DNA of 64,000 bases from Acidobacteriota bacterium (GCA_029263395.1 JAJCXO010000189.1:93108-157107); one strand, 5' to 3'; shown: positions 9,756 to 19,451, counted from the stretch's first letter. Numbers and translations are program-made. Notes: generated from the letters alone by a model not told the origin.

Positions 9756-10499
9756 CTAGCGACCCCACATGCCCGAGCCGGAATCGAGCTTGCGGAAAAA
9801 TTCGAGTTCATGGTCGGCAATGGCGCGAGCCCGCGCATAACCACGATCCCCGTGATCGGCGGTCTGCAAAACCTCGAACTCACATTCCTCGATCACCGCC
9901 TTCAGACCCGCAGGGTTAGGGGCCCATTTGTTGGTGCCGTCCTGATGCAGCGTGCTGCGCGGGAAATAGTGCCACAGCGGCACATCGCTGTTGTGGACGG
10001 TGGGGTCCGTCGACAACTGGGTCTCGACGAACATCAGACCGCCATCAGCAACCACACTGCGGACGCGATCAAATGCCAGCATCGGGTTGCGCAAGTGGTA
10101 CAACACACCGAGAAACAACACAATATCGAACGCCCCGAAACGCTCGCGGCTGAGCTCGTAGACATTGGCGGTATGGTGCTCGACTTGGCTGCCGAGCACA
10201 CTGCTGGCGATCGAAAAGCCTGTGATCTCCGGATCCGCGTAGTCGAGGCCGACAACCTCTGCACCACGGCGTTCCATCTCGAACGAAAAGAAGCCGTCCA
10301 TACAGCCGATGTCGAGGACCCGCTTGCCCGAGCAGTCCGCTGGCAGCCCTAACGCATCGAGGTAGACGAGCCCCAGGCTCGAATTGTGGCTCCCTGGAGT
10401 CGTAACTCCGGGGGCCAACTCAACCTGGTGATACCAATTCGCATGCCCCGCGACGAGCTCTTTGATCCGTGCGGAGTCGGTGATCTTCTGGGTGCCCAA
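9756..10499 (-). CDS. SAM-dependent methyltransferase, CmoB/DUF1698-like
   Basis: 247 aa. TTG start supported by GAGAGGT 5 nt upstream; no in-frame ATG fits. Motif I VLDIGCMDGFFSFEMERRGA, then VVGLDYAD, then LGVLYHLRNPMLAFDRV. The last is typical of the CmoB/DUF1698 group, which includes a tRNA wobble-uridine carboxymethyltransferase and sugar or lipid methyltransferases. It lacks the N-terminal region of full CmoB, so tRNA modification should not be assumed. Lies 198 nt after DUF58 and 25 nt before the acylase. Confidence 0.85.
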   Translation of the reverse strand: MGTQKITDSARIKELVAGHANWYHQVELAPGVTTPGSHNSSLGLVYLDALGLPADCSGKRVLDIGCMDGFFSFEMERRGAEVVGLDYADPEITGFSIASSVLGSQVEHHTANVYELSRERFGAFDIVLFLGVLYHLRNPMLAFDRVRSVVADGGLMFVETQLSTDPTVHNSDVPLWHYFPRSTLHQDGTNKWAPNPAGLKAVIEECEFEVLQTADHGDRGYARARAIADHELEFFRKLDSGSGMWGR

Positions 10500-10697
10500 T
10501 TCGACCTCTCTCTATGGAAACGTAAACCGCCTGATCGCCACCCCTGTGGCTCGAGCGGGAAGTTGGTTTGCAAGAAAACTCAGGATGAGCCGACAATCAG
10601 CATTCAGCCAAAGCCAACGCAGGATCTTATCAAGCCGTGGCTGCTTCTCGAGAACTTCCCGGCCTCGACCTCTACTCGCTCGCCTCACGGCCTCGAC

Positions 10698-11582
10698 TTA
10701 GAGGGCTTCCCGCGTCCCCAACTCGACCATTCCCTGCCGCTCCAGCTCGACCAGGACTTCGGACGGCCAACCATCGACTAACGCTTCCGCGGTCAACGTC
10801 ACGAAGCGCGCCCCAACTTGCCGACAAGCCTGGCGCCAACTCTCGCGGAGGGTGCCGAGGGTTCTACGATAATCCTCAACCGCCGGTTGATCTATGAACA
10901 CGTCACGCAACTCGCCGGTTTCGGCGTCCTCCAGACGGCTGAAGCCTGTCACAGATGGTTCTATCTCCTTTGCCGCTAGTACTTGCACGACCCACAACGC
11001 CGCAGCTCCTCGCGAGATTCGGCCAAGCAGCCGTTGTGGCTCGTCACGCCACAGCAGATCCGAGATCAGGATACGAATCCCTCCTGGACGCCAGCGTGGT
11101 GGCAGCCGTTCGACCGACGCCGGTAAACTACCTCGATAGTCAAAATCTACTCCGTCCCAATGCTGAGCCGACTGGCCGGGTTCCGCTAACCGTCGACAGC
11201 CCTCCCCAGCTTGCCAGGCAGCCTGGCTGAGACCGGCATGGGTTGCAGCACGGGCGAAGAAGGCCATCAGACCGATCGCAGCCCCCGCCTTGTCGGTACC
11301 GGCTAAAGCCATCGAACGCGAGCCGTCGATCAGTAGGTCGACGTGAGGCTGCACTTCTTCCCGGTAGAGTTTGACCACCAAGCGATCACTGCGAGCATAT
11401 GCTGACCAGTCGAGATGGCGCAGATCATCGCCGGGCTGGTACTGACGATGATCCTGGAACTCCATCGAGCTACCGCTACGACGACCCAGCCGTGAGCTGC
11501 CAGCTGCTGCTCGCCGTGGCATCGTCAACACATAACGAGCCGCGGCGCGTTCCCCTTCTGCTATGAAACGTGGCTCCAGCAT
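10698..11582 (-). CDS. DUF58-domain protein
   Basis: 294 aa from the ATG preceded by GGATAGG at 5-nt spacing, 7 nt after the permease stop; in-frame ATGs at 11597 and further up would overlap the permease. Contains the DUF58 hallmark YQPGDDLRHLDWSAYARSDRLVVK and a VWA-like fold (LLIDGSRSMA). DUF58 proteins usually pair with MoxR ATPases. No TM segments are visible, so it is predicted cytoplasmic. The 198 nt between this gene and the methyltransferase hold no obvious gene and could carry an internal promoter. Confidence 0.85.
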   Translation of the reverse strand: MLEPRFIAEGERAAARYVLTMPRRAAAGSSRLGRRSGSSMEFQDHRQYQPGDDLRHLDWSAYARSDRLVVKLYREEVQPHVDLLIDGSRSMALAGTDKAGAAIGLMAFFARAATHAGLSQAAWQAGEGCRRLAEPGQSAQHWDGVDFDYRGSLPASVERLPPRWRPGGIRILISDLLWRDEPQRLLGRISRGAAALWVVQVLAAKEIEPSVTGFSRLEDAETGELRDVFIDQPAVEDYRRTLGTLRESWRQACRQVGARFVTLTAEALVDGWPSEVLVELERQGMVELGTREAL

Positions 11583-11589
11583 CGGCGAC

Positions 11590-13065
11590 CTATCCATCGC
11601 TGGGCATCGGCACAAATTGCCGGAATTGTGCCAGGAACCAGGATCGAGCCAACACCAACATCACCACCGCCCAACCCAGAGCGAATCGCATCGCGAAGGT
11701 GTCAAACGCATCGCTGTAAACCGAGAAGGGACTCAGGATCAACCACAGTCCGAACGTCATTGAACCGGCGACTGACTCCGGCGACAGCAGAAAGCCGATC
11801 ATCGGCAGCAGCGCGCTGAACAAGGTGATCAGGATCAGGGCCAGCACCCAAGTCTGCGATCGCCGAACCCAAGGTGACAACCACCCCCGCTGCAGCAGCA
11901 ACGCCAGCAACGCATAACTCAAGATATACGCACAGAAACCTAACTGAGGCCCAGCCAGCTCTTCGAACTCGACATTGAGCCGATGGTTGAAGAGCAGGTG
12001 GATTGCCGCGGTCAACGCCACCATCACCACCGCCCAAACCAGGCCATTGGCCGAGCCGCTGAACCACAGAAAAGCTGGACCACGAAACAGCTGCGATCGC
12101 GGCACCTCGGATGCGACTCTTTGAGTCATCTGATCGCGGGCGCAGATCGCCGACAGCATCACAACCGCAAAAAACCAGTAGATGACCAGTCCCCATACGG
12201 TGACCAGATCCTGCCGACCGTCTACGAAGCAGTCGACAGCCGCGCCAGCCGTCAACACCAACCAAGCCACCGTCACAAAACGCCGCACTGGCAACGCCCG
12301 ATTCGCAGTGGCCGGAGTCACCAACGCAACTGTCAACACGAACACCAGGCCAAACAAAACGCTGCAGATCACCACACTGAACAGGGTCGGTCCCCAAATG
12401 TTGGAACGCGTGAAGTAGCTCGCAACCCCGAGCTGCCGCAAGGCGAAAGCCAGGCCGAGCGAGACCGAGAGCAAGGTGATCAACCAGCCGAGTCCGGCCA
12501 GTGAGATCAGCAGCTTGAGAAGCTTTGACACCTGCAAGGACGCCAGGAACACCGCCGACAGAATGCCCGCTGCGGAGGCGACAAAACCTACTGCCAGTGC
12601 TGCAAACACAGTCGGTAAATCGATGCCACGCAAGAAGTAGGTGAAGCTCAAGTACGGCAGGCAGGCGCTGAACAACAGCAGTGTGACAATCAAGTTCGAG
12701 CCCAACTTGCCGGTGATGACACGGCTCGGAGACAGAGTCGAAATGTAGAAGAGCGCTAATCCGTGCCCGGAGCGTTCCGCCTGCATCCGCACCGCGGCAT
12801 AAATCGGAATGCAGAACACCGCGGCGAAGAACAGCAGAGAAATCAAAATGCCGAAGACTTCCTCACCATAACTCGCTCCCTCGAGCAAGTTGATGTCAGA
12901 GGTTCCCTTGGACATCAAATAGATACCCAGCGTCCCTAACTGGAAGCACAGAAATGCCAACAGAATCGACGGCAAGAATCGTCCGTGAACCGCCTGTCGT
13001 ACCTCCTTGACAACAATCGGATTGACCGCGTCATCGAGCCACTCCATCCACCGCCGACCGCTCAT
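11590..13065 (-). CDS. ABC transporter permease
   Basis: 491 aa with about 11-12 hydrophobic segments. The N-terminus has DAVNPIVVKEVRQAVHGR, typical of ABC-2-type permeases of the NatB/gliding-related group. The start ATG overlaps the stop of the ATPase gene (ATGA 13062-13065), so the two are coupled partners. The exported substrate cannot be read from sequence. Confidence 0.85.
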   Translation of the reverse strand: MSGRRWMEWLDDAVNPIVVKEVRQAVHGRFLPSILLAFLCFQLGTLGIYLMSKGTSDINLLEGASYGEEVFGILISLLFFAAVFCIPIYAAVRMQAERSGHGLALFYISTLSPSRVITGKLGSNLIVTLLLFSACLPYLSFTYFLRGIDLPTVFAALAVGFVASAAGILSAVFLASLQVSKLLKLLISLAGLGWLITLLSVSLGLAFALRQLGVASYFTRSNIWGPTLFSVVICSVLFGLVFVLTVALVTPATANRALPVRRFVTVAWLVLTAGAAVDCFVDGRQDLVTVWGLVIYWFFAVVMLSAICARDQMTQRVASEVPRSQLFRGPAFLWFSGSANGLVWAVVMVALTAAIHLLFNHRLNVEFEELAGPQLGFCAYILSYALLALLLQRGWLSPWVRRSQTWVLALILITLFSALLPMIGFLLSPESVAGSMTFGLWLILSPFSVYSDAFDTFAMRFALGWAVVMLVLARSWFLAQFRQFVPMPSDG

Positions 13066-13991
13066 TGGACCTCACCGTCGGTGACGTTCATGAAAACCTC
13101 TTCTAGACCTCCTTGGCGCGGCTGGAACTCGATGACGCGATGGCCGGCCTGAATCAGATGCGCCAACACCTCCGCGGCGGCCTCTTCCCCACCTTCAATC
13201 TCGATCTCCAAACCGTCCCCAACTAGACGCGCTGTCTCGACACCCGGGATCGTCAACACCTCACGGTGCAACTCGGCAACCTCACCCAACGCTCGCAACC
13301 GTACGACGAGATGTTGCGTCCTGTCCTGCAACAAGTCGCGAATAGCACCAGCGCGCAGCATCCGACCGTGTTCCAAGATCACTGCACCGTGGCAGATCTC
13401 TGACAACTCGGTCAGAATGTGGGAGCTGATCAACACCGCCTTACCTTGCTCAGCAAGAACCAACAGTAGCTCTCGTAGCTCAACCCGTGCCCGCGGATCG
13501 AGCCCGGCTGCCGGCTCGTCGAGGATCAAGACACCGGGGTCGTGGATCAACGCCCGCGCCAAGCTGACGCGCTGTTTCATGCCCTTGGACAAGGTGTGGA
13601 TCAGTTTGTGACGGATGCCGGCCAGGTTGGTGAAATCCTCAATGTCTGCCACCACGCGGCGTCTATGCCCGGCCCGCAGTCCATACGCTCGGGCAAAGAA
13701 GTCCAGGTAGTCGTCCACCGACATATCGCGGTGAGTCGGCAGTTGGTCGGGCATAAAACCGAGGGTCCGACGCGCCCACTCGGGCTGTTGGACCAGCGAC
13801 ACGCCATCGAGCAGGGCATCTCCGGCGGTGGGTTCATCGAGGGTGGCGAGAATACGCATCGTGGTTGTCTTGCCGGCACCGTTTGGGCCGACGAACCCGT
13901 AAATTTCCCCCGCCGCGACCGAAAACGACACGTCATCGACCGCCTTGATGTCGCCAAACGAGCGTTTCAGGTGTTCAACGCGCAGTCTCAA
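13062..13991 (-). CDS. ABC transporter ATP-binding protein
   Basis: 309 aa. Walker A GPNGAGKTT, signature LSKGMKQRVSLARAL, Walker B VLILDEPAAGLDP, H-loop SSHIL, and a C-terminal extension (about 225-309) ending FMNVTDGEVQ. The best start is TTG at 13991; upstream ATGs lie in the 17-nt tandem repeat and run into an early stop (ATGAGACGG...TGA). Domain order matches NatA/CcmA-like exporters such as those with MoxR clusters. Forms one transporter with the downstream permease. Confidence 0.88.
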   Translation of the reverse strand: MRLRVEHLKRSFGDIKAVDDVSFSVAAGEIYGFVGPNGAGKTTTMRILATLDEPTAGDALLDGVSLVQQPEWARRTLGFMPDQLPTHRDMSVDDYLDFFARAYGLRAGHRRRVVADIEDFTNLAGIRHKLIHTLSKGMKQRVSLARALIHDPGVLILDEPAAGLDPRARVELRELLLVLAEQGKAVLISSHILTELSEICHGAVILEHGRMLRAGAIRDLLQDRTQHLVVRLRALGEVAELHREVLTIPGVETARLVGDGLEIEIEGGEEAAAEVLAHLIQAGHRVIEFQPRQGGLEEVFMNVTDGEVQ

Positions 13992-13999
13992 AATGCAAC

Positions 14000-14043
14000 C
14001 CGTCTCATGACATAAACCGTCTCATGACACAAACCGTCTCATG
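14000..14043. repeat. 17-nt tandem repeat at the exported-protein/ABC ATPase junction
   Basis: Two and a half copies of CCGTCTCATGACAYAAA (14000-14016, 14017-14033, 14034-14043). On the minus strand each copy offers an ATGA, and the last copy contains the TGA stop of the preceding gene. Similar short repeats with a CCG(T/A)C core occur at three other junctions in the window. Confidence 0.85.
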
Positions 14044-15835
14044 GCCCAAGCTCCGCTGACGTTGGATCCGGCGAGATGCCATAAATGACCGTCGATCGTC
14101 TGTTTCGGTCGACCCGGTCTAGCCCATCCTCCAAGAAAGGCGTGTCGTCGGTGATTGCCAAGTAGGTTCCGGGACGCAAGAATTCTGCCGGCTCTTGCTC
14201 GAGTTGCAATGAGCGGCCCGGGAGGTCACCTTGGTAGATCCGACGTAGCGCATCGGCACCGCCCTTTGCAGTGTCCTCAGCCAGTTCGAGCGCAACCGAC
14301 GCCCCCGCCGCCAACGGCTGATCGGCCCGATACAGACGACCGGACGGACCGGCAACCCACAACGCCTTGAGGCTGACTCCGAGCCCGTTTACCACCTCCA
14401 GCCCGCCGTCCGCAGACCATCGCAGACTCAAACGTTCGCGGCGCTGTTCACTCTTGCGGACGATAAAGTACGACGGCAGACGCGCCCGCAGCCATCCCTT
14501 GTCGAGATGCTGGGTTTCGCCCCAGGCTATCGAGCGCGAGATGTCCTGGGGTTTATCACCGGTCCATGCCAAAACCGGCGAGACCTCGGTCTCGAGGCCG
14601 AATCTCAGGCCATCCCCAGGCGTCAAGGTCGCATAGTAGCCAGCCCAGCCGTAACTGGTCGCCCGGTGCAACCGTTCGTCGAGCACGGTCACCACTTCAG
14701 ACCGTTGGAAACGGACCACTCCTTCTTTTGCCAAAACCCAACCCATCACGGCCAGACAGGCAAGGAGCGAAAGCCCCGGCACCGTCCACAACAGCCACAT
14801 TCGCCGGTTGCGTCGTGACAGCCAGATCAGATTGACCGGCCCGATCAAGATCGTGAACAACAACACAACCACAAACAAACTGCGCACCGGAACTTCGATT
14901 TTGGCTGCAACCGGAAATTGTCGATGCATCGAGACCGGATCTCGCGCCCGGGCCCAAGGCTCACGGCTGCGGTGCCAGGCCGCCTCAAGGCGATCCACTT
15001 GGCCCGGGCTTGCGGCCGCCACGGTTGCTGCCTCGGCGCTGAGCACCACACCAAAGCCAACGTAGTCGACGTCGACGCCCTGCTCGAACGCCGACGCCTG
15101 GGCCCGCCTTCGACGCTGGCTGAGCCACGGGCTGTCTGCCGGTGCGCTTCCCAAGCTGACCAAAACGCCGCCCGTCTCGACGTAATGCCACAAAGCTTCC
15201 AACACCGCTCGCGGGGCCTGTTCCAACTCCCCAACCGTCGTCACGATGCCATCGTACCCAGAGTACGCCAGCCAGTTCTCGCTCCATGCCGACAACCCTA
15301 TCGTGGCGCGTGAGACACGGTAGTCGTCGTCGGAATGGGGTGGGAAGCTGTCCTCGTCCAATCGTTGGCTGATCAGCAGACGCCGAGAATCAGGCCCGAG
15401 GCTCGGGATGTGCCGCGGATTGCCGACCCAATACTCGGGATGGGCGGAGACCCAAGGCACGAGCTCGCGCTGCAACTGACCGTCGAGCCGCACCTCGAGG
15501 CTGTTGCCGAAAACCGGCAACGGTGGCTGGACAAGATCAAGGCGAGCCGTTGAACCCGGTCCGACGGTGACGCTGCGCTCGATCTGGCTCAGGCCTTGGA
15601 GTCCGACATCAACCTGTGACGACTGGGGACCGGACAGCGTCACCCGGCGGGACGCCACCGGCGACTCATTGATCACCAAGAACGAAAATTCGTGGTAACC
15701 ATGGGTGGTCGTCTGCGGCAAGTCCGGCAGCGGCCGGATGACCAAATCGCCGTAGCGGACCTCACGCGCCTCGGCCGGAGCTACGCCGAACCCTGATGCC
15801 ACGATGCAGGTGACGAGAATCGCTACGATCTGCAT
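14039..15835 (-). CDS. Exported membrane-anchored protein of the MoxR/ABC operon
   Basis: 598 aa from the ATG that opens a signal peptide (MQIVAILVTCIVASGF, cleavage near APAEA). A longer TTG-initiated frame would add 22 residues encoded by a 15-nt tandem repeat (ADG-rich). A beta-rich ectodomain contains a GATase-like stretch (LWHYVETGGVLVSLGSAP), followed by two TM segments (SLFVVVLLFTILIGPVNLIWL and LWTVPGLSLLACLAVMGWVL) and a C-terminal beta domain. Similar proteins accompany ABC-2 transporters in MoxR clusters. No enzymatic motif was recognised. Confidence 0.75.
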   Translation of the reverse strand: MQIVAILVTCIVASGFGVAPAEAREVRYGDLVIRPLPDLPQTTTHGYHEFSFLVINESPVASRRVTLSGPQSSQVDVGLQGLSQIERSVTVGPGSTARLDLVQPPLPVFGNSLEVRLDGQLQRELVPWVSAHPEYWVGNPRHIPSLGPDSRRLLISQRLDEDSFPPHSDDDYRVSRATIGLSAWSENWLAYSGYDGIVTTVGELEQAPRAVLEALWHYVETGGVLVSLGSAPADSPWLSQRRRRAQASAFEQGVDVDYVGFGVVLSAEAATVAAASPGQVDRLEAAWHRSREPWARARDPVSMHRQFPVAAKIEVPVRSLFVVVLLFTILIGPVNLIWLSRRNRRMWLLWTVPGLSLLACLAVMGWVLAKEGVVRFQRSEVVTVLDERLHRATSYGWAGYYATLTPGDGLRFGLETEVSPVLAWTGDKPQDISRSIAWGETQHLDKGWLRARLPSYFIVRKSEQRRERLSLRWSADGGLEVVNGLGVSLKALWVAGPSGRLYRADQPLAAGASVALELAEDTAKGGADALRRIYQGDLPGRSLQLEQEPAEFLRPGTYLAITDDTPFLEDGLDRVDRNRRSTVIYGISPDPTSAELGP

Positions 15836-15856
15836 CCTGCCAGCAATCACCGGCAA

Positions 15857-15915
15857 GACACCGTCAGCCACGACACCGTCAGTTGAGGCGCCGTCAGCCA
15901 AGACGCCTCAGTCGA
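15857..15915. repeat. 15-nt tandem repeat across the moxR stop
   Basis: Four units of about 15 nt related to GACACCGTCAGCCAC (15857-15871, 15872-15886, 15887-15901, then a 14-nt degenerate copy). It covers the last codons and stop of moxR and the leader of the next gene. Confidence 0.8.
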
Positions 15916-16987
15916 GCTCGACGCCGGCCGGCAGATCGAGCCCCGTCTCATCAACGGTCGCCAACAGCCGGTCGACGACCCTCGCGGTATCGATGCGGTC
16001 GAAGCGCGCTTGGTAGTTGAGGATGAGTCGATGGCGGAGGATCGGTAAAACGACCGCCCGTACATCGTCGAAGCCAACCGTCGGGCGACCCGCCAACAGC
16101 GCATGGGCACGGCTCGCCTCCGCCATCGCGATGGCTGCCCGAGGTGATGCGCCATATCCGACGTACTCCGACACCTCCTTCGGACTGCCGTCCGCTCCCG
16201 GGCGAGTCGCCGCAACCAAACGTGCGATATAGCTAGCGACCGCCCGTGGCAGGAAGATGTGATCCATGGTCTCGAACAGCAGGCGCAGGCTGGCACTGTC
16301 GAGCACCGCCTCGGAAGCTGCGGCCTCGCCGCGCCGACGAGTAGCGATGATCTCCTCCAGGACACCAACCGCGGGATCTTCCACCTGCAACTTGAATAGA
16401 AAACGATCGAGTTGAGCCTCCGGCAAAGGATAGGTGCCCTCGAGCTCGATCGGATTCTGCGACGCCAACACAAAAAACGGTTCAGGCAAAGGCCGAGTTG
16501 AGCCGAGGAGGGTGACTGCCCCCTCCTGCATCGCTTCGAGCAACGCCGACTGGGTCTTGGGCGAGGCGCGATTGATTTCGTCCGCCAACAAGATTTGGGT
16601 AAACACCGGCCCCGGCTGAAACGTCATCTCGCGCCGACCGTCGGTGTTCTCCTGCAGAATGTGACTACCCAGGATATCTCCGGGCATCAGATCCGGGGTG
16701 AACTGCACGCGACTGGTGGCGAGCCCGAGCACCTCCCCCAACGTCTTGATCAAAACGGTCTTGCCTACTCCCGGCACCCCTTCGAGCAAGATATGGCCAC
16801 GACTCAAGATGCCTACCATCACCAGGCGATGAAACTCCTGGCGGCCAAGCAGCACCCGATCGAGGGCTTGCAAAGCACCCTGTGCCAGCTTCACTCTGGG
16901 TTCGAGCTCCTGCGGTGACAATAGGATCGCAGTGCGAGGCAGGGGCGCTGAGTGGGGCGCCTCAGCGGGCGATGCGGTGTCACTCAT
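15908..16987 (-). CDS. moxR: MoxR-family AAA+ ATPase
   Basis: 359 aa. Walker A GVPGVGKT (about 70-77), Walker B ILLADEIN (Asp136, Glu137), ASQNPIELEGTYPLPEAQLDRF (sensor 1 and arginine finger) and the C-terminal lid with YGASPRAA. MoxR ATPases act with VWA and DUF58 proteins as chaperone-like activators; all of these partners are encoded downstream in the same operon. The start ATG overlaps the upstream stop (ATGA, 16984-16987). Confidence 0.93.
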   Translation of the reverse strand: MSDTASPAEAPHSAPLPRTAILLSPQELEPRVKLAQGALQALDRVLLGRQEFHRLVMVGILSRGHILLEGVPGVGKTVLIKTLGEVLGLATSRVQFTPDLMPGDILGSHILQENTDGRREMTFQPGPVFTQILLADEINRASPKTQSALLEAMQEGAVTLLGSTRPLPEPFFVLASQNPIELEGTYPLPEAQLDRFLFKLQVEDPAVGVLEEIIATRRRGEAAASEAVLDSASLRLLFETMDHIFLPRAVASYIARLVAATRPGADGSPKEVSEYVGYGASPRAAIAMAEASRAHALLAGRPTVGFDDVRAVVLPILRHRLILNYQARFDRIDTARVVDRLLATVDETGLDLPAGVELD

Positions 16988-18441
16988 GGGGCCTCCGTCG
17001 AAGGTTTAGGACCTGCGGGACGGTCGAAGTAACGCCGCACCGCACCCCGGTGACGCGGCAACAGCGTCTGGGTAACCGCGGTGCCTTCGGTGGCGCCGGG
17101 AACAGCCTCAGCGGTGCCGGAACCGGCTCCTTCGGCTGACGCCGGAAGCCGACTGAGCGGCCGCATCGGGTCAGCCGCAGACAACCCAATCAGCCGATTG
17201 GGGCCCAGTTGCGCCATCGAGCCAGCCTCGAGAATCTGCTCGCGAAATCGAGCCCCATCCGAAGAGGACCCTTCCTGCCAACGCATCGGCGCATCTCCCC
17301 GACCACGATCGACTCCACCCCTCCCTGGCCGCATCGATCCGCCGGGCACAAAGGCTTGGGAGGCTTCCAGCCCGTTCTCGGCGAGAAATCTGGCGAGCGA
17401 CTCAGAGCCGCGACCCAACGCGTCACGGGCACTTAGCAACTCGGCGAGATCCATCGCGCCACCGGCCTGAAGTCGATCGAGTTTAGCGTTCAGGCTGCCC
17501 TTGCCTCGGCCTAGGGCGGCCAACATCTCACTGGCACCAGCGCCGGCAGCAGAGGCCATCGCGTCAGCCGCTGAGCGTTCGAGCAAGCGGCTCTCCGCCG
17601 CAGAGCGGGCGGTCAAACTCGCCAACTCGGCCACCGCTTCAGCGAGTTGCTTACCGTCAGCTGGTGAACTTTCTGTCGCTGAACTGCCTGTCGCCAAACC
17701 GTCTGCCGCTTCGGCAGCCGACAGCGCTTCAGCTAGGGCCTCGGCTATCGCCAACTGCTCACCTTCGGCGAGAGCGTTCTCCGCCACTGCTTCGGCCGTT
17801 CGGTCCACCAAGTCTTGTAGGTGATCCAGTGTCGCCCAGGCACTGGCTGGATCGTCACCGGACGCCTCGTCTACCAGCTGCTGCAATGCGTTCTCAAAAC
17901 GCGTCGCCTGATCCTCTTCGAGCAACCCTTCGTCCGCCAAGGTCTCGAGACGCTGCGCCAACTGAGCCACCTCGTCACCGATCTCCAGCGATCGCGTCGT
18001 TTCCAGGTCGGCCACCACCGCCGGCATCCACATCGCTGCCATTACAAAACCGACACCAGCGGCCAGCAGTCCCCACGAAGGCTGCACCCGCAACCGCGGC
18101 AGAGAAAGCTCACCAACCTGGTCTTGCCACTTGCCGAGCTCGGCTTCACCAGAAGCCATCACCAGGCCCCCTTGGTGGTTATGCTGATCGATCAGGGCTC
18201 GCACTGCGGTGCGCGGCGGTCGCCCCTGCCAACCCGTCCGCAATGCCAGAACCAACACCATCAAAACCCCGACCAGCCCCAAAAATCCGCCGTTGCCGGC
18301 GTGGCCCACACCAGCGCGCAAGATCACGACCACACAACCCCAAACGAGGCACCAACCGGCCAACAAACGGACCCCGGAGACCAGCGCAACCTGCAGTGCT
18401 AGAAGGCGTCTGAATCGATCGATCAGAGAATCCAGGATCAA
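16984..18441 (-). CDS. Membrane protein with long Ala/Glu-rich coiled region (DUF4175-like)
   Basis: 485 aa. TTG start inside the truD stop (TTGA overlap 18438-18441) with GGAGG 5 nt upstream. Two N-terminal TM segments (about 15-65) and a third (WGLLAAGVGFVMAAMWMPAVV, about 125-145) precede a long acidic, alanine-rich helical region (about 155-330) and a Gly/Ser-rich tail. Resembles proteins that accompany MoxR/DUF58/VWA clusters; specific function unknown. Confidence 0.75.
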   Translation of the reverse strand: MILDSLIDRFRRLLALQVALVSGVRLLAGWCLVWGCVVVILRAGVGHAGNGGFLGLVGVLMVLVLALRTGWQGRPPRTAVRALIDQHNHQGGLVMASGEAELGKWQDQVGELSLPRLRVQPSWGLLAAGVGFVMAAMWMPAVVADLETTRSLEIGDEVAQLAQRLETLADEGLLEEDQATRFENALQQLVDEASGDDPASAWATLDHLQDLVDRTAEAVAENALAEGEQLAIAEALAEALSAAEAADGLATGSSATESSPADGKQLAEAVAELASLTARSAAESRLLERSAADAMASAAGAGASEMLAALGRGKGSLNAKLDRLQAGGAMDLAELLSARDALGRGSESLARFLAENGLEASQAFVPGGSMRPGRGGVDRGRGDAPMRWQEGSSSDGARFREQILEAGSMAQLGPNRLIGLSAADPMRPLSRLPASAEGAGSGTAEAVPGATEGTAVTQTLLPRHRGAVRRYFDRPAGPKPSTEAP

Positions 18442-19451
18442 GGCGCCTCCGTGACCGACGACTCGGGGCCCTCGGTGAATCCACCAGGTAACAACTCCTC
18501 TAACAACACGGTGGCATAACTTCCTGCCGATAACTCAAAACTCAGCTGCAACGCTCCGTCGTCCCAGGTGATCTCGGCTGCCTTGGGTTGGATCCGCAAG
18601 GATCGGCGATCTCCAAACAGACGCAGGCCCCGTGGCAGGTTGAGCCGTCTGAGATCAGGCAGGTCAAACTCTGCCATCGCACGCTGTTCGATGTCAGCGG
18701 TTTCGCCTCGCGCCCACTTCATCTTGGTGCCGAACATTGGCCCCGTAGGACTGAGCTCAAAACGCTGTAGTCGCTCGACGTCCGGGAGCTCGCCAACCAG
18801 GAACACGTCGCCGGTGGCATGGTTCAGGGCAACGTCACCCGGTAGCAACTCGTCGAGCGCTGCCCGGCGCAGCTCGAGGACCCGATTGAACACGGCCGAT
18901 TGCAGGGCCGAAACCATCAACCAGGCGGCACGACGGTTGCCTTTTGCCCGTCCCTGGCGCAGGATCCCGGCACCACGCTCGGCGTTTTTACCGTCCCGTC
19001 CGAAGCGCTGGCTGCCGAAACGATTCGGCATCCCAAAACGCACCAGCTCCGCCAGACGCTCGGTGGCCGCCTGCGCAACGTCCTCGGCAACGTCGCGCAC
19101 GACCAACCGAAAACTATTGCCTTGCAACTGGCCAATGCGCAGTCGCTCGTTGTGGAGTTGACGCGAGAGGATCTGCGTACCGGGGCATTGCCAGGCGTCG
19201 AGTGCCGCCGCAGCAGTATTGGGCACCGAAAACCACTGGCGAGTCACCGCGATACGGTCTTTACGGCCGGCGTAGCCAACCTCTTGCCGCGGCAACGACA
19301 GTGCCTCGGCTAAAGAACGCGCCACATCGTCGGTGTTGCACAGGCGCTTCTCGATCTGGAGATAAAGATGGGATCCCGATCCGCGAGGTGGATAGAGGAG
19401 CCGCTCCTCGACGGCAAAGTCTTCGGGGGTGGTGCGGATGCGAGGCAACAT
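18438..19451 (-). CDS. truD: tRNA pseudouridine(13) synthase TruD
   Basis: 337 aa, the normal length. Seen: VGYAGRKDRIAVTRQWFSV with the expected catalytic Asp65, LQGNSFRLVVRDV, and the TruD-specific NRFGSQRFGRDG followed by the TRUD insertion. Converts U13 to pseudouridine in certain tRNAs. First gene of the long minus-strand operon. Its pairing with envelope genes is by transcription only. Confidence 0.95.
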   Translation of the reverse strand: MLPRIRTTPEDFAVEERLLYPPRGSGSHLYLQIEKRLCNTDDVARSLAEALSLPRQEVGYAGRKDRIAVTRQWFSVPNTAAAALDAWQCPGTQILSRQLHNERLRIGQLQGNSFRLVVRDVAEDVAQAATERLAELVRFGMPNRFGSQRFGRDGKNAERGAGILRQGRAKGNRRAAWLMVSALQSAVFNRVLELRRAALDELLPGDVALNHATGDVFLVGELPDVERLQRFELSPTGPMFGTKMKWARGETADIEQRAMAEFDLPDLRRLNLPRGLRLFGDRRSLRIQPKAAEITWDDGALQLSFELSAGSYATVLLEELLPGGFTEGPESSVTEAP

